A stretch of DNA of 50,223 bases from Kitasatospora humi (GCF_020907985.1 NZ_JAJJPA010000046.1:1-50223); one strand, 5' to 3'. Shown: positions 1 to 9,322, numbered from the stretch's first letter. Notes: generated by a model not told the origin, from the letters alone. Translations and numbers: made by a program.

Positions 1-137
1 GGTTGTCCCGTATTGCCCTGGGGCGGGTGAGCGACTGACTTGGCCAGGGCCGTACTGTTCGCCTGGCGATCAGGTGCTCCCCTGGTCGTGTCGCGGGCTC
101 CTGTTGATGCCGACCGGGCCGCAGGCCGGCCCGATTA
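1..137. other. Left edge, no gene seen
   Basis: No credible reading frame is visible. The first bases (GGTTGTCCCGTA) resemble the outer end of the insertion sequence further right, whose right end reads GGCCGTCCCGTAATTG on the opposite strand, so the edge may hold the end of a related element. That likeness is short and uncertain. Confidence 0.3.
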
Positions 138-593
138 GTGGCCAGGATCATGGAGGTCGATTCCATCGTGTGGACCGAGGTTGTGGCGGCCCTGCCCGGG
201 ACGGTGGTCTTTCAGCCCCCTGCATCGGAGCAGTCGCTGGCCTGCTGCACTGCGGTCCTCGGCCACTCACTGCCTGCGGACCTCGCAGCCCTCCTCCGGG
301 AGAGCAACGGCATCGAGGGCGAGTACGGCGCGGGGCTCATCTGGTCCGCCGAGCGCATCGCCTCCGAGAACCAGACCCTTCGCTCGGATGCCGAGCTCGC
401 CACCTTGTACATGCCGTTCGATCCGCTGCTCTTCTTCGCGGACGCGGGGAACGGGGACCTGTTCGCGCTCCTCCCCAGAATCAACCGCCCCGACGTCTTC
501 GCCTGGAACCACGAAGACGACAGCCGCACCTGGGTGGCACCCAGTCTGGCCAAGTACCTCGAATGGTGGTTGACGGGGAAGATCAAGCTGTAG
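138..593 (+). CDS. SMI1/KNR4 family protein
   Basis: A 151-residue protein. The central stretch with LPADLAALLRESNGIEGEYG, then the pattern for a hydrophobic core, a FFADAGNGDLFAL segment and a terminal LAKYLEWWLTG helix match the SMI1/KNR4 (SUKH) fold: an early LP..L..L...NG helix followed by a G.G..F strand. Family members are often immunity proteins paired with polymorphic toxins, but no toxin gene is visible here, so the role is unknown. The frame opens with GTG at 138; an ATG four codons later at 150 is an equally good start. It lies just left of a decayed insertion sequence and looks like an orphan accessory gene. Confidence 0.75.
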   Translation: MARIMEVDSIVWTEVVAALPGTVVFQPPASEQSLACCTAVLGHSLPADLAALLRESNGIEGEYGAGLIWSAERIASENQTLRSDAELATLYMPFDPLLFFADAGNGDLFALLPRINRPDVFAWNHEDDSRTWVAPSLAKYLEWWLTGKIKL

Positions 594-618
594 TGCCACG
601 CCTCATGAGCACCTGGTC

Positions 619-1471
619 ACCAATGAGATGATCTTGGTGTGGCTGGTGTGATCACGGCGTCGGAGCCCTCCTGGATAGCCCCGTTCACCGGGCTGAGCCC
701 GCGCGACTTCCGCAAGCTGATGACGATGCTGCGACGCGAGGGCGCCGACACGGTGCGCCCGGGCCGGCCTTGGGGCCTCCCGCTGGAGGACCGCGTGCTG
801 CTGGTCGCGGCCTACTGACGAACCAACCTGACGCTGCGGCAGCTCGCACCGCTGTTCGGGGTGTCCAAGTCGGCCGCCGACCGGATCATCGACCACATCG
901 GCCCGCTCCTGGCGCTCAAGCCCCGGCAACGGTTCCGCAAGGACACCGTGCTGATCGTCGACGGAACCCTGGTGCCCACCCGAGACCACACCATCGCCGA
1001 GCAGTCCAAGAACTACAGGTACTCCACCAACCACCAGGTGGTCATCGACGCCCACTCCCGCCTGGTCGTGGCGATCGGCAGACCTCTGCCAGGCAACCGG
1101 AACGACTGCAAGGCATGGGAGGAGTCCGGCGCCAACGCGGCCGTCGGACAGACCACTACGATCGCCGACGGCGGCTACCCGGGCACCGGCCTCGTCATCC
1201 CACACCGCCGGCCCAGGGGCGGCGAACTCACCGAGTGGCAGGCCGAGCACAACCGCGAGCACAAACAAGTCCGAGCCCGCGTCGAGCACGTCTTCGCCCG
1301 GATGAAGACCTGGAAGATCCTGCGCGACTGCCGCCTCAAGGGTGACGGCGTCCACCACGCCATGCTGGGCATTGCCCGCCTGCACAACCTGCTCCAGGCT
1401 GCATAAGCCAACGCACTGCCGGTCGACCGACCGTGCCTCGAACCACCCAAAGATCAATTACGGGACGGCCC
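619..1471 (+). mobile_element. Decayed IS5-type insertion sequence
   Basis: The element holds one DDE transposase frame, broken by a stop codon. The right outer end reads, on the minus strand, GGCCGTCCCGTAATTGATC, a typical end for Streptomyces IS5-group elements. The left end near 619-645 carries a degenerate match (ATGATCTTGGTGTGG against TTGATCTTTGGGTGG on the other side). I could not identify a target duplication, so both ends are approximate. Confidence 0.65.
648..1406 (+). pseudogene. IS5-family transposase, in-frame TGA
   Basis: One frame runs from a GTG at 648 to a stop at 1404-1406 but is cut by TGA at 816-818. The codons around the stop read VAAY-stop-RTNLTLRQLAPLFGVSKS. Relatives in this family normally have Trp at this place, so a TGG-to-TGA change explains the break. 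Downstream parts are intact DDE_Tnp_4: an HTH-like segment (LAPLFGVSKSAADRI), first Asp in LIVDGTLVPT, second Asp in TIADGGYPGTG, and the Glu in RARVEHVFARMK. The downstream part has its own ATG at 861, but it would lack the N-terminal domain. The element is probably immobile unless supplied with transposase in trans. Confidence 0.85.
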
Positions 1472-1557
1472 TTAGTTGACCTGATGTCGGACACGAGGTG
1501 CGTCAGCTGCGGAAAACCCCTTGCTGGTAGGAGGGTTGACGGGGGACGCTGCCGAAC

Positions 1558-1884
1558 ATGTCCGCAGACGTTTCCCAGGCCGAGGCTGAGGCCGATTCCA
1601 GTGTCCATGCCGGCTCCAGTGTCCAAGCCGCCGGTCTGGCCGCCTTCTTCACGGGCGGGCGGCTGACCACCGTTCCGCGCAAGCCCGCCCGGCGCGAGCA
1701 GCTGCTGCGTCACCTGGCCCGGACGCTCTTCGAGGCCGACCGTCGCTACAGCGAGCGCGAGGTCAACGAGGCACTGCTGACGGTGCATGACGACTTTCCC
1801 GCGCTGCGCCGCTACCTGGTGGAGGCCAAACTGCTGACCCGGGACAAGGACGGCAGCGGCTATCAGCGGGCGGCGATCGGGTAG
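1558..1884 (+). CDS. DUF2087 domain protein
   Basis: A 108-residue protein. After a variable first 35 residues, the C-terminal part has the DUF2087 pattern: PRKPARREQLLRHLARTLF, then RRYSEREVNEALLTVHDDF, then LRRYLVEAKLLTRDKDGSGYQR. In this family the domain resembles a winged-helix DNA-binding unit and is often fused to or placed beside regulators. A purine-rich stretch (GGGGGACG) precedes the ATG at 1558. It lies between the decayed insertion sequence and comEC and is convergent with the latter. Confidence 0.8.
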   Translation: MSADVSQAEAEADSSVHAGSSVQAAGLAAFFTGGRLTTVPRKPARREQLLRHLARTLFEADRRYSEREVNEALLTVHDDFPALRRYLVEAKLLTRDKDGSGYQRAAIG

Positions 1885-1905
1885 CGGCCGACGGGCTCAC
1901 GGGGC

Positions 1906-4881
1906 TCACCCGCCTGCGGGGCGTGGATGGACCACCGCCTGCAGGGTGGCCGGAGTGCTGCCCAGCACGGCGATGTCGCCGGTGCGGTCGGTGCGCAGCA
2001 CGGTGGCTCCCAGGGCTGCCAGGCGGTCGACGGTGCGCGGTGACGGATGACCGTAGGAATTGCCGGCCCCCACGCTGATCAGGGCGAGACGGGGGTGCAG
2101 AGCGCTGGCGAGCGCCCAGTCCTGGTGGACCGAACCATGGTGGGCCACCTTCAGGACGTCCACCGGACCTGGATGGGTGGTGCGCAGCAGTTCCGCCTGG
2201 GCGGTGGGTTCGAGGTCGCCGAGCAGAGCGAACCGCAACCGGCCCGCGGTGACGAGCAGGCTGACGCTGGCGTCGTTGGGCCCCGAACTCACGGGATCGA
2301 AGGCCGCGTTGGGCCAGAGCACCTGCCAGGAGAGCTCGGGTGCCGCGGTGCGCTGCTCTCCCGGAGACGCTCGCAGCAATGGAACGTGGGCGCTCGCGGC
2401 CAGCGCGGTGACCTTGGCCGCCTCCGCGGCGGGCGCGGCCAAGGTGGTGGTCTCGATGGCGCCGACTGCACGACCGTGCAGCACCCCGGGCAGACCCGCA
2501 CTGTGGTCCGCGTGGAAGTGGGTGAGCACGACCAACGGGATCCGGGTGACTCCGAGGTCCCGCAGGCAGTCGTCCGCGGCGGTCGGGTCCGGCCCCGTGT
2601 CAACCACCACGGCGGTGTCGGAACGACCGGCCAATGGCAGCACCAGCAAGTCCCCTTGCCCGACCGAACACATCACCAACCGCGCCCCTGCCACCGGCCA
2701 GCCTGTGGCGATCCGGACCAGGGCAGGCGGCCGCAGCAGCAGGACCACCAGGCCGAGCGTCAGCACGACGGCGACCGCCAGGCGGAGCATGCGGCGGGGC
2801 CGCGGGAAGCTGGACGGCGACAGGAGGCTACCCGGGGGTTCACCGGCGCCGGAGTCAGCAGTGGTGGACCGACCAGCAGCGGATCCGGCGGTTGTGGGCG
2901 GCCCGCTACGGGGTTGCGCGGGAACGGGTTGCGCGGGGCCGGGTTGTGCGGGGCCGGATCTGGCAGCGCCCGGGTGGCTGCTGCCGGTGACCTCGGTGGC
3001 CTGGGCCGTCGGGAAGAGCAGCCGGCCCGCGTAACAGGCCGCCAGCACGCCCAGGGCCAGCGTGGCGGTGCCTCGCCAGCCCGCCGTCCAGGTGAGTTCG
3101 GCGCCGGGCAGTGCCGCACCGGCCCGCGCGACGACAGCCAACCACTGTGTCGGGTAGCCGGCCATGCCGGCCAGGAACGCGGCCACCCCGCTGGAGAGCG
3201 GTGCCACCGCAAGAGCCGCGAAGCCCAGCAACGTGGCCGGCATCACCGCCAGTTCGGCAAGCAGGTTGCACGGGATCCCGACCAGGCTGATCCGTGGTGC
3301 GAACAGCACGGTGACCGGAGCGCAGAGCACCTGCGCCGAGGCCGTGCAGGCCACTGCCTCAGCAGCACTGTGCGGCCAGCCCCGCTGGTGCAGCCCCTCC
3401 GCCCAACGGCGCCCCAGGGTGAGCAGCCCCGTGGTGGCGAGCACCGAGAGCAGGAACCCGTACGAGCGGGCCAGGAACGGGTCGACCAGCAGCAGGAGGA
3501 GGACCCCCGCCGCGAGTGCGGAGAGCGCCTGGCGCGGACGACCCAGCGCCAGGGCGAGCAGGCTCACCAGCCCCGTCGCCGCCGCGCGCAGAACGCTCGG
3601 CTCCGGACGGCAGAGGATGACGAAGGCGATCGTGAGGGCCGCGCCGAGCAGGGCCGCCACCCTCAGCGGGACACCCAGGAAGGCCGCCAACCCACCGCGC
3701 TCCGCGGTGCCCGAACGCGTCGGGGCGCCCAGTAGGAGCGCCAACACGATGGAGAGGTTGGCGCCGCTCACCGCGGTGATGTGGACCAGGTCGGTGCTCT
3801 GGAATGCCTGGGCGAGGTCGTCCGGCATCGCATCGGTGTCGCCCACCACCAGGCCGGGCAGCAGGGTACGGGCGTCGGACGGCAGGCCCGCACATGCCTG
3901 GCGCAGCCCCGCCCGCAGCCGACCTGCCAGGCGCTGCGTCCAGTTCGGCGGCGCCAGCAGCCGCGGCGGCCCCGTGGCCACCAGGGCGGCCGCAGTGTCA
4001 CTGCTGCCCTCCTCGCCGGCCGGCAGGACCCGCGCGAGGGTCGCCACCCGGGCGGACGGCAGCAGCCCCTGCCAGGAGGCGGCGTCGCGCTCCTGGACGA
4101 TCAAGGTGATCGGGGTGTCGGTCTGTGTGGTCTCCGCGCCGTGGCGGGTGGCGCCGCTGGTGCCGCTGGTATTACTGCTGCCCGCATTACTGCTGCCGCC
4201 TGTGGTGCCACCGGTGTCAGTGGTGACGCGAACTGCGGTGGCGTCCACGAGGAGCATGTGACGGCCGGCGTCCGCCCCGTGGGCGTGCGAGGTGCGAGGA
4301 CGCGGGTCGCCGGTGATGGTCAGCTCAACGGTGACCTGCGTGCCAGGTGGTGGTCCGGCGACGGCTCCAGGGCGGGAGTCGCGGATGGCTGTGGTCGAGG
4401 TGGCGAGCCCGCTGTTGATGTCGGTGCCGGTCGGCGGTGCGTCGGCGGCGGTAGCGGCTCGGGCGAGGGCGGGAATCGGTCCGCGGTACAGGTCGGCGGT
4501 CCGCAGCACGGTGCAGGTGGTGGCCGCGGCTGCGGTGAGCAGTACGGCGGCTCCGAGTGCGGCAGTTCGACGTGACCGGTCGCCGCCGCGCACGAGCAGC
4601 AGCAGGGCAACCGCTGTGCCCGCGGCTACGGCAGCCCCGTAGAGCAGCGCCGTGGTGGCGTGCGAGTTGCTGCTGAGCAGCAGCGCCGTGACGGCCCAGG
4701 CGGCGACGGTCGGCAACACGAGCCGCAGATCGGGCCCCTGCGAAAGATCGGCGTGTTGGGTGGTTGTGCGCGGAGATGGCATGGCCTGTGACGGTGGGTG
4801 GTGGTGGACGGTTGGCGTAGGAGCGGATTCTCCGGGCCCGGGGGCCGGCGTTGGTGGCTTGGCGTGGAGAAGGCGAGGCAC
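1906..4881 (-). CDS. comEC: ComEC/Rec2 DNA-uptake channel
   Basis: A 991-residue polytopic membrane protein. The N-terminal third has three hydrophobic helices (AAWAVTALLL onwards) and a DUF4131-like region. The competence domain starts near residue 335 with LVVGDTDAMPDDLAQAF and HITAVSGANLSIVLALLL and contains many membrane segments. The C-terminal metallo-beta-lactamase-like domain has GQGDLLVLPL, VVDTGPDP and the metal motif THFHADHSAGL near residues 740-800. Two low-complexity inserts stand out: a Ser/Thr/Gly tract near residue 225 and repeats of GPAQP between the two main domains. The start is unsure: GTG at 4881 gives the full length, ATG at 4782 is an alternative. It follows comEA on the same strand with a gap of about 130 bases. 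Confidence 0.93.
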   Translation of the reverse strand: MPRLLHAKPPTPAPGPGESAPTPTVHHHPPSQAMPSPRTTTQHADLSQGPDLRLVLPTVAAWAVTALLLSSNSHATTALLYGAAVAAGTAVALLLLVRGGDRSRRTAALGAAVLLTAAAATTCTVLRTADLYRGPIPALARAATAADAPPTGTDINSGLATSTTAIRDSRPGAVAGPPPGTQVTVELTITGDPRPRTSHAHGADAGRHMLLVDATAVRVTTDTGGTTGGSSNAGSSNTSGTSGATRHGAETTQTDTPITLIVQERDAASWQGLLPSARVATLARVLPAGEEGSSDTAAALVATGPPRLLAPPNWTQRLAGRLRAGLRQACAGLPSDARTLLPGLVVGDTDAMPDDLAQAFQSTDLVHITAVSGANLSIVLALLLGAPTRSGTAERGGLAAFLGVPLRVAALLGAALTIAFVILCRPEPSVLRAAATGLVSLLALALGRPRQALSALAAGVLLLLLVDPFLARSYGFLLSVLATTGLLTLGRRWAEGLHQRGWPHSAAEAVACTASAQVLCAPVTVLFAPRISLVGIPCNLLAELAVMPATLLGFAALAVAPLSSGVAAFLAGMAGYPTQWLAVVARAGAALPGAELTWTAGWRGTATLALGVLAACYAGRLLFPTAQATEVTGSSHPGAARSGPAQPGPAQPVPAQPRSGPPTTAGSAAGRSTTADSGAGEPPGSLLSPSSFPRPRRMLRLAVAVVLTLGLVVLLLRPPALVRIATGWPVAGARLVMCSVGQGDLLVLPLAGRSDTAVVVDTGPDPTAADDCLRDLGVTRIPLVVLTHFHADHSAGLPGVLHGRAVGAIETTTLAAPAAEAAKVTALAASAHVPLLRASPGEQRTAAPELSWQVLWPNAAFDPVSSGPNDASVSLLVTAGRLRFALLGDLEPTAQAELLRTTHPGPVDVLKVAHHGSVHQDWALASALHPRLALISVGAGNSYGHPSPRTVDRLAALGATVLRTDRTGDIAVLGSTPATLQAVVHPRPAGG

Positions 4882-5008
4882 GGCGGACGGCGCGCAGTTG
4901 TCTTGGGCCTGCGTCGACCGGTCACGCTTGCCGTTGCGCAGTCGGTCGGAGCGAGGACCGAGCAGCGGTGATCACAGGAGCCGGGACGTAATGGAAGGTG
5001 CCGGCGCG

Positions 5009-7036
5009 TCAGAGAACAAGCAGTGGTCTCAGCTCGGCGAACTTGCGTCCGCCGAGCCCGCTGATCTGCCGGAGCTGCTCCAACGAGCGGAACGGGCCGT
5101 GTTGGGTGCGGAAGTCGAGGATGCGGCGGGCCAACGCAGGGCCGATACCGGGGAGCGCATCGAGCTGTTCCTGAGTGGCCCTGTTGATGCTCACCGGCTC
5201 CTTGGGCGGCGTGGATTGGGCGGCGCTCCCACCGGGCGGAGCGGTTGAGCCGACCAGCACCTGCTCACCGTCCACCAGTACCCGGGCCAGGTTGAGGCCA
5301 TCGGTGTCCACGCCCGGTTGCGCACCGCCAGCCGCCCGCAATGCATCGGCGACTCGCGATCCTGCCGGCAGGCTGAGTATGCCTGGATGCGCGACGCGGC
5401 CTGCCACATCGATCACGACCGGGAGTTGAGCACTGCCGGACGGTTCGGCGGCGCTCGCCCCGGTGTCCGCTGGTTCGACCCCTGGGGCGACCGGCTCGGC
5501 CGGACGCTCGGAGTCGCCGGCGGCTGCTGCGGCCCGGGGTGCGGTCTTACCGGTGGTAGTGGGCACGGCGACGGGCTGCGGCCGACCCAGCCAGAAGTGC
5601 TGGATGGCATAGGCGACGGCGAGCAGGAGCAGAACTCCTAGGCCGAGCACCGCCTTTCGGTCCGCCCAAAGCAAGGGGTGGAGCGCGCTGGGCAAGCGCA
5701 GCCGCCGCCTGGGCGGGTGGGACGGAACGGGCCGGGACGGGAGCGGGGCGGCGACGGAGGACTGGGCAGTCGGGGGCGAGGAACAGGGCGCGCCGGTGCC
5801 GGCGGCCCTGCCCTCCCCACCCGAAGGGCCGGCCGCCGGGGAGGGCAGGGCAGGCGGCGCAGGCGAGTCGGCAGGACCCGCCGGCGCGGAGCGCGCTACA
5901 GCGGCGGGCGAGAAGGAGGTCGCGGGCACGGCGGTAGCAGCGGAGGGTGGGGAAGGCAGGGCGGAGGACAGACGCGAGCCCGCTGCCGACGCGGGCACGG
6001 ACATCCGGGCGACGGGGGAAAGCACTCGCGCACGGCCTGGGGCCGTCGGAGCCGCGCCGGTCGCGGCCGACGAGGCCGACGAGGCCGGCCCGGTATTCAG
6101 GGAGCGCAGGCGGGGCCGCGCGCCGCACCGGGGGCCCCTGCGCTTGCCATAGCCGTAGGGCCAGTCAGCCGGGAGCGCGGCAGCGCTTCCGGTGCTGCGT
6201 GTGGGCGAAGCAGGGGCTGCGGAAGCAGGGGCTGCGGTGGAGAGGGTGTCGTCGTCAGGGATGCGGGTCGAGGGTTGCTCCGAGCCCAACCAGTCGACCC
6301 CTTCCAACACGGCGACTGTGGCACTGCCGTCCCCGAGGCTGTCCGAGACCGGGGACGCCAGGGGCCGGGGAAGCCCCGAGCGGCGCGGATCGGGCGCCGA
6401 CGACCCGTCAGGCTCCGGCGCTGGCCGAGCGACCGTATCGGATGGGGCAGAGCCGAAGTCGCCCTCTGCGGGGGCGCGGAAAGCCGGGAAACCGCCCCCG
6501 GACACGGGCGGGGTGGCGAGCCGGCGGGCGGCTTGCGCGTCCAGCGAGCCGGCCGACCGGGCCACCCGCCTCAGGTGAGACCCCGTGACCCAAGAAGACT
6601 CCGAGTCATCCGGGCTCACCCCGGACCATGCGTCACGCGGGACGGCCCCGTCCAGCGAAGCAGGTCCCGACCCATCAGGCGTGAATGCACCCAGGGCCGC
6701 TGAGTCGCCGCCCGGCGCGGCAGGGGGTCCTGCGGCCCGGGGAAGCGCCGAAGCGTGCGCCCCCACACCGAGGGGACGGTCAGACTCCGGCCCAGGCTCA
6801 TCGACCGCACCCCGCGCACCGAAGTCGGTTCCGTCCGGCTCCGCAGGGCCATGGGCACCGGCCTCCCCGTGGACGCCCGACTCATCCCCATGGACGCCCG
6901 ACTCACCCTCCTGGACGCCCGGCGTCGCCGTGGCGATGCCGAGTGGCGGCAGCAGATGGGCCAGGCGGGCGCGGGTGAGGGCGGCGGTCTCCCGGCGGCG
7001 GGCGGCCGGGGTGCGAAGGGCGCGGAGAACGGTCAT
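5009..7036 (-). CDS. comEA: ComEA-like DNA-binding protein
   Basis: The last 250 of 675 residues are a standard ComEA: one membrane helix (AVLGLGVLLLLAVAYAIQHF), an SLBB-type domain (VVIDVAGRVAHPGILSLP), then a pair of helix-hairpin-helix motifs (SINRATQEQLDALPGIGPAL and LEQLRQISGLGGRKFAEL). The role would be to bind incoming DNA outside the membrane and hand it to ComEC, encoded next. The first 420 or so residues are disordered, rich in Pro, Ala, Gly and Ser, far longer than in the Bacillus protein. A TAGCGT hexamer lies 7 nt before the ATG at 7036, so the mRNA may be leaderless. Residue composition of the N-terminal part still fits the codon bias of the genome, so it is probably translated. 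Confidence 0.85.
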   Translation of the reverse strand: MTVLRALRTPAARRRETAALTRARLAHLLPPLGIATATPGVQEGESGVHGDESGVHGEAGAHGPAEPDGTDFGARGAVDEPGPESDRPLGVGAHASALPRAAGPPAAPGGDSAALGAFTPDGSGPASLDGAVPRDAWSGVSPDDSESSWVTGSHLRRVARSAGSLDAQAARRLATPPVSGGGFPAFRAPAEGDFGSAPSDTVARPAPEPDGSSAPDPRRSGLPRPLASPVSDSLGDGSATVAVLEGVDWLGSEQPSTRIPDDDTLSTAAPASAAPASPTRSTGSAAALPADWPYGYGKRRGPRCGARPRLRSLNTGPASSASSAATGAAPTAPGRARVLSPVARMSVPASAAGSRLSSALPSPPSAATAVPATSFSPAAVARSAPAGPADSPAPPALPSPAAGPSGGEGRAAGTGAPCSSPPTAQSSVAAPLPSRPVPSHPPRRRLRLPSALHPLLWADRKAVLGLGVLLLLAVAYAIQHFWLGRPQPVAVPTTTGKTAPRAAAAAGDSERPAEPVAPGVEPADTGASAAEPSGSAQLPVVIDVAGRVAHPGILSLPAGSRVADALRAAGGAQPGVDTDGLNLARVLVDGEQVLVGSTAPPGGSAAQSTPPKEPVSINRATQEQLDALPGIGPALARRILDFRTQHGPFRSLEQLRQISGLGGRKFAELRPLLVL

Positions 7037-7146
7037 GGCACCGACGCTAGGCCGGGCCCCGACGTCCCATCACGACCACCTGGGAACCTGTGGACAACCC
7101 TGCGGCTGTGGATAATTGACGTACCGTCAGTACGATCATCGCACCC

Positions 7147-7992
7147 TCATACCGGTGCGACCACCACCGCCAGCAACCCCGGCCCCACATGGGCTCCGAT
7201 CACCGCGCCGACCTCCCCCACGTACAGGTCGCGCAGCTTCGGTACCCGCCCGCGCAGACGGGCGGCGAGCGGCTCGGCGCGGTCCTCGGCGGCGAGGTGG
7301 TGCACGGTGATGTCCACCTCCCGCTCACCCGCGTACTCGGCGGCGATCTCCTCCAGACGCGCGATGGCGCGGGAGGAGGTGCGCACCTTCTCCAGGGGTT
7401 CGATCCGGCCCGCGTCGAGGTGGAGCAGCGGCTTGACGGCCAGGGCGGAGCCGAGGAGCGCCCGGGCGGTGCCGATCCGGCCGCCCCTGCGCAGGTGTTC
7501 CAGGGTGTCCACGTAGAAGAAGCCGCGGGTGTCGGCGGCACGTCGTTCGGCCGCGGCCGCCACGCCGTCCAGGTCGAGTCCCGCGTCCCGGGCGTCGGCC
7601 GCCGCCAGCACCGCGTAGCCGAGCGCCATGCCGACCAGCCGGCTGTCCACCACCCGCACCGGTATCGGCGCTTCGGCGGCTGCCAGCCGGGCGGCGTCGC
7701 CGGTGCCGGAGAGCTCGGTGGAGAGGTGGATCGAGACCACCCCGGTGGCACCGGCCTCGGCGGCGGCGCGGTACGCGGCGGCGAAGGTCTCCGGATTGGG
7801 GCGCGAGGTGGTGAGCCGCTGCTTGGCGTGCAGGGCCTCGGCGACGTCCTTGGGCGCGATCTCCACGCCCTCGGTGAGCACGGTGTCCCCGACCACGACG
7901 CTCAGCGGGACCACCGAGACCTGGTGTGCGTCGACGGCGTCGTGGGGCAGATAGGCCGTGGAATCGGTGACGATGGCGAGCTGGGCGGACAT
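7147..7992 (-). CDS. DegV family fatty-acid-binding protein
   Basis: A 281-residue protein from ATG 7992. The first strand reads LAIVTDSTAYLP, the DegV start; TTSRPNPETFAAAY holds the Thr-Ser-x-Pro motif, and SIHLSTELSGTGDAARLA is the lipid carboxyl-binding segment. FYVDTLEHLRRGGRIG and the AVKPLLHLDAGRIEPLEKVR region complete the family pattern. DegV/FakB proteins bind a fatty acid and present it to the FakA kinase; no kinase gene is visible here. A longer frame begins at 8028, but the conserved protein starts at MSAQLAIVT. A TAACCT hexamer sits 7 nt before this ATG. Confidence 0.92.
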   Translation of the reverse strand: MSAQLAIVTDSTAYLPHDAVDAHQVSVVPLSVVVGDTVLTEGVEIAPKDVAEALHAKQRLTTSRPNPETFAAAYRAAAEAGATGVVSIHLSTELSGTGDAARLAAAEAPIPVRVVDSRLVGMALGYAVLAAADARDAGLDLDGVAAAAERRAADTRGFFYVDTLEHLRRGGRIGTARALLGSALAVKPLLHLDAGRIEPLEKVRTSSRAIARLEEIAAEYAGEREVDITVHHLAAEDRAEPLAARLRGRVPKLRDLYVGEVGAVIGAHVGPGLLAVVVAPV

Positions 7993-8124
7993 GAGCCGGA
8001 GGTTACTCCTCCCGTGGTCACCCGGCACATCAGAGCCCCATGGCCCACCGGCACCTCAGAGCCGACCGCCAGGACCCCAGAGCCAGAGCCGATCGCCGGC
8101 CGGGCACCCGCTCCCCGCCGGCGG

Positions 8125-8973
8125 TCAGTTCCCGGACGACCCGGGTGCCGGCTTCCGCAGCCGCTGTGCGACGTTCACCACCTGCTCCCCCAGCCCCAGC
8201 ACCTCCTCCGCCGAAAGCCACCGACCGGCCCTGCCGGCCCCCAGCCCGGGCCGCCCCGATGCACCCGCCCCACTGGCAGCACCGTTCCCACCGGCAGCAC
8301 CGCTCCCACCAACTCCGGAGCTGCCCCCAACCCCGGAGCCGCCCCCAGCCCCAGCCGAAGTCCCCGCCCCAGCCCCAGCACCGCCCGAAGCCGTCGCCGC
8401 GGCGCCGCCCCCCGCGCCCGTCTCCCAGTGGCGCAGCGCCCCCGCCTCGCTCGCGATCTCCTCGCTCAGCCGCCCCAGATCGTCCGCCGCGAACCGGTGC
8501 ATCCGGTCCTGCGCCGCCCACCGCAGCGACTCGGCTGACTGCGTGATCCGGTCGGCCCGCACCCGCAGCTCCGACAGCTTGGCGGCCACCCGCGACGGAT
8601 CGGGCTCGCGCTCAAGCAGCCGCAGTTCGGCGTCCAGCTCGGCACCGTGGCCGTCAAGCCGGGCCAGCAGGCCGAGTGCCTCGGTGAGCTGGCCGTCGTT
8701 GGGCAGGCCGCCCTCCAGCACCTCACGGGTGCGGGTCAGCGAGGTGCGCAGCGCGAGCCGGACGGCCGCCACCTCACCGTGCGCCCCGGGTTTCGCATAG
8801 CTCTTGGCCTTCAGCGCGACGTTCTCCACCGCCCGCCGGGCCTGCGCCTCGGTCTGGTCGACCTTGCGGGCCACGGCCTTCGCCGCCTTGACGACGCCGA
8901 CCACCACCAGGACGGTCAGCACGAGCGCGATGAGCGCCACCACCCCGACCAGGATCCCGATCGCGTGGAACAT
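8125..8973 (-). CDS. Membrane-anchored protein with Gly-rich linker
   Basis: A 282-residue protein found next to leuS in many Streptomyces. It starts with one strong membrane helix (residues 3-30), followed by a charged helical region with heptad-like spacing (residues 35-175). Next comes a Gly/Ala/Ser-rich tract (about residues 178-245, with GVGGSSGVGGSG-like repeats) and a short conserved tail (RWLSAEEVLGLGEQVVNVAQ). I know no function for it. The flexible tract is likely to vary in length between strains because of its repetitive DNA. The order leuS-this gene-degV, all on one strand, suggests one transcription unit. Confidence 0.75.
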   Translation of the reverse strand: MFHAIGILVGVVALIALVLTVLVVVGVVKAAKAVARKVDQTEAQARRAVENVALKAKSYAKPGAHGEVAAVRLALRTSLTRTREVLEGGLPNDGQLTEALGLLARLDGHGAELDAELRLLEREPDPSRVAAKLSELRVRADRITQSAESLRWAAQDRMHRFAADDLGRLSEEIASEAGALRHWETGAGGGAAATASGGAGAGAGTSAGAGGGSGVGGSSGVGGSGAAGGNGAASGAGASGRPGLGAGRAGRWLSAEEVLGLGEQVVNVAQRLRKPAPGSSGN

Positions 8974-9316
8974 CAGACAGCCGCCTTCCCGCCCTCGCCG
9001 AGCCCGCGGGAGTCCCGGGGCCTTCCCTCAATACGGTAGCCCGACCGCCCCCGGCGGAGCGGCGGTCCAGGGGCTTTCGCGGGGCGGATCAGGGTCTCTT
9101 CAGGGTTACCCCGAGAAAGCCTCCGCCGGGAACCTCCTGGGCCGGCAACCCCCTGCCAATGCCTCCCGGAACGGCAGCGGCCCGGCCGCCACCGCGACCG
9201 GGCCACTGCCGAACCACCCGAACCACCCGAACCACCCGAAGCACGCGAACCAACGGGCCGAGCCGGCCAACCGGCCAACCGTCAGCCGTCAGCCGTCAAC
9301 CGTCAGCCGTCAACCG
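8974..9316. other. leuS 3' intergenic region with two short arrays
   Basis: These 343 bases between leuS and the downstream membrane gene hold no convincing gene. They contain two tandem arrays, listed separately. I see no clear intrinsic terminator. Confidence 0.6.
9211..9246. repeat. 9-bp tandem repeat, about 4 units
   Basis: Three exact copies of GAACCACCC follow each other at 9211-9237, with a fourth degenerate copy GAAGCACGC. The unit is non-coding here as far as I can see. Confidence 0.85.
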
Positions 9317-9322
9317 TCAGCC
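9281..9322. repeat. 7-bp tandem repeat, 6 units, reaching the leuS stop
   Basis: Six heptamers GTCAGCC or GTCAACC (GTCARCC) lie head to tail. The leuS stop codon at 9317-9319 is inside the last unit. Because each unit holds TCA (TGA on the minus strand), the array gives further in-frame stops just after the natural one. Confidence 0.9.

Noticed and set aside
810..820. TGA in the transposase as selenocysteine or programmed read-through
   Set aside because: No SECIS-like element is seen, the family has Trp at this place, and IS5 relatives do not use recoding of this kind; a point mutation is simpler.
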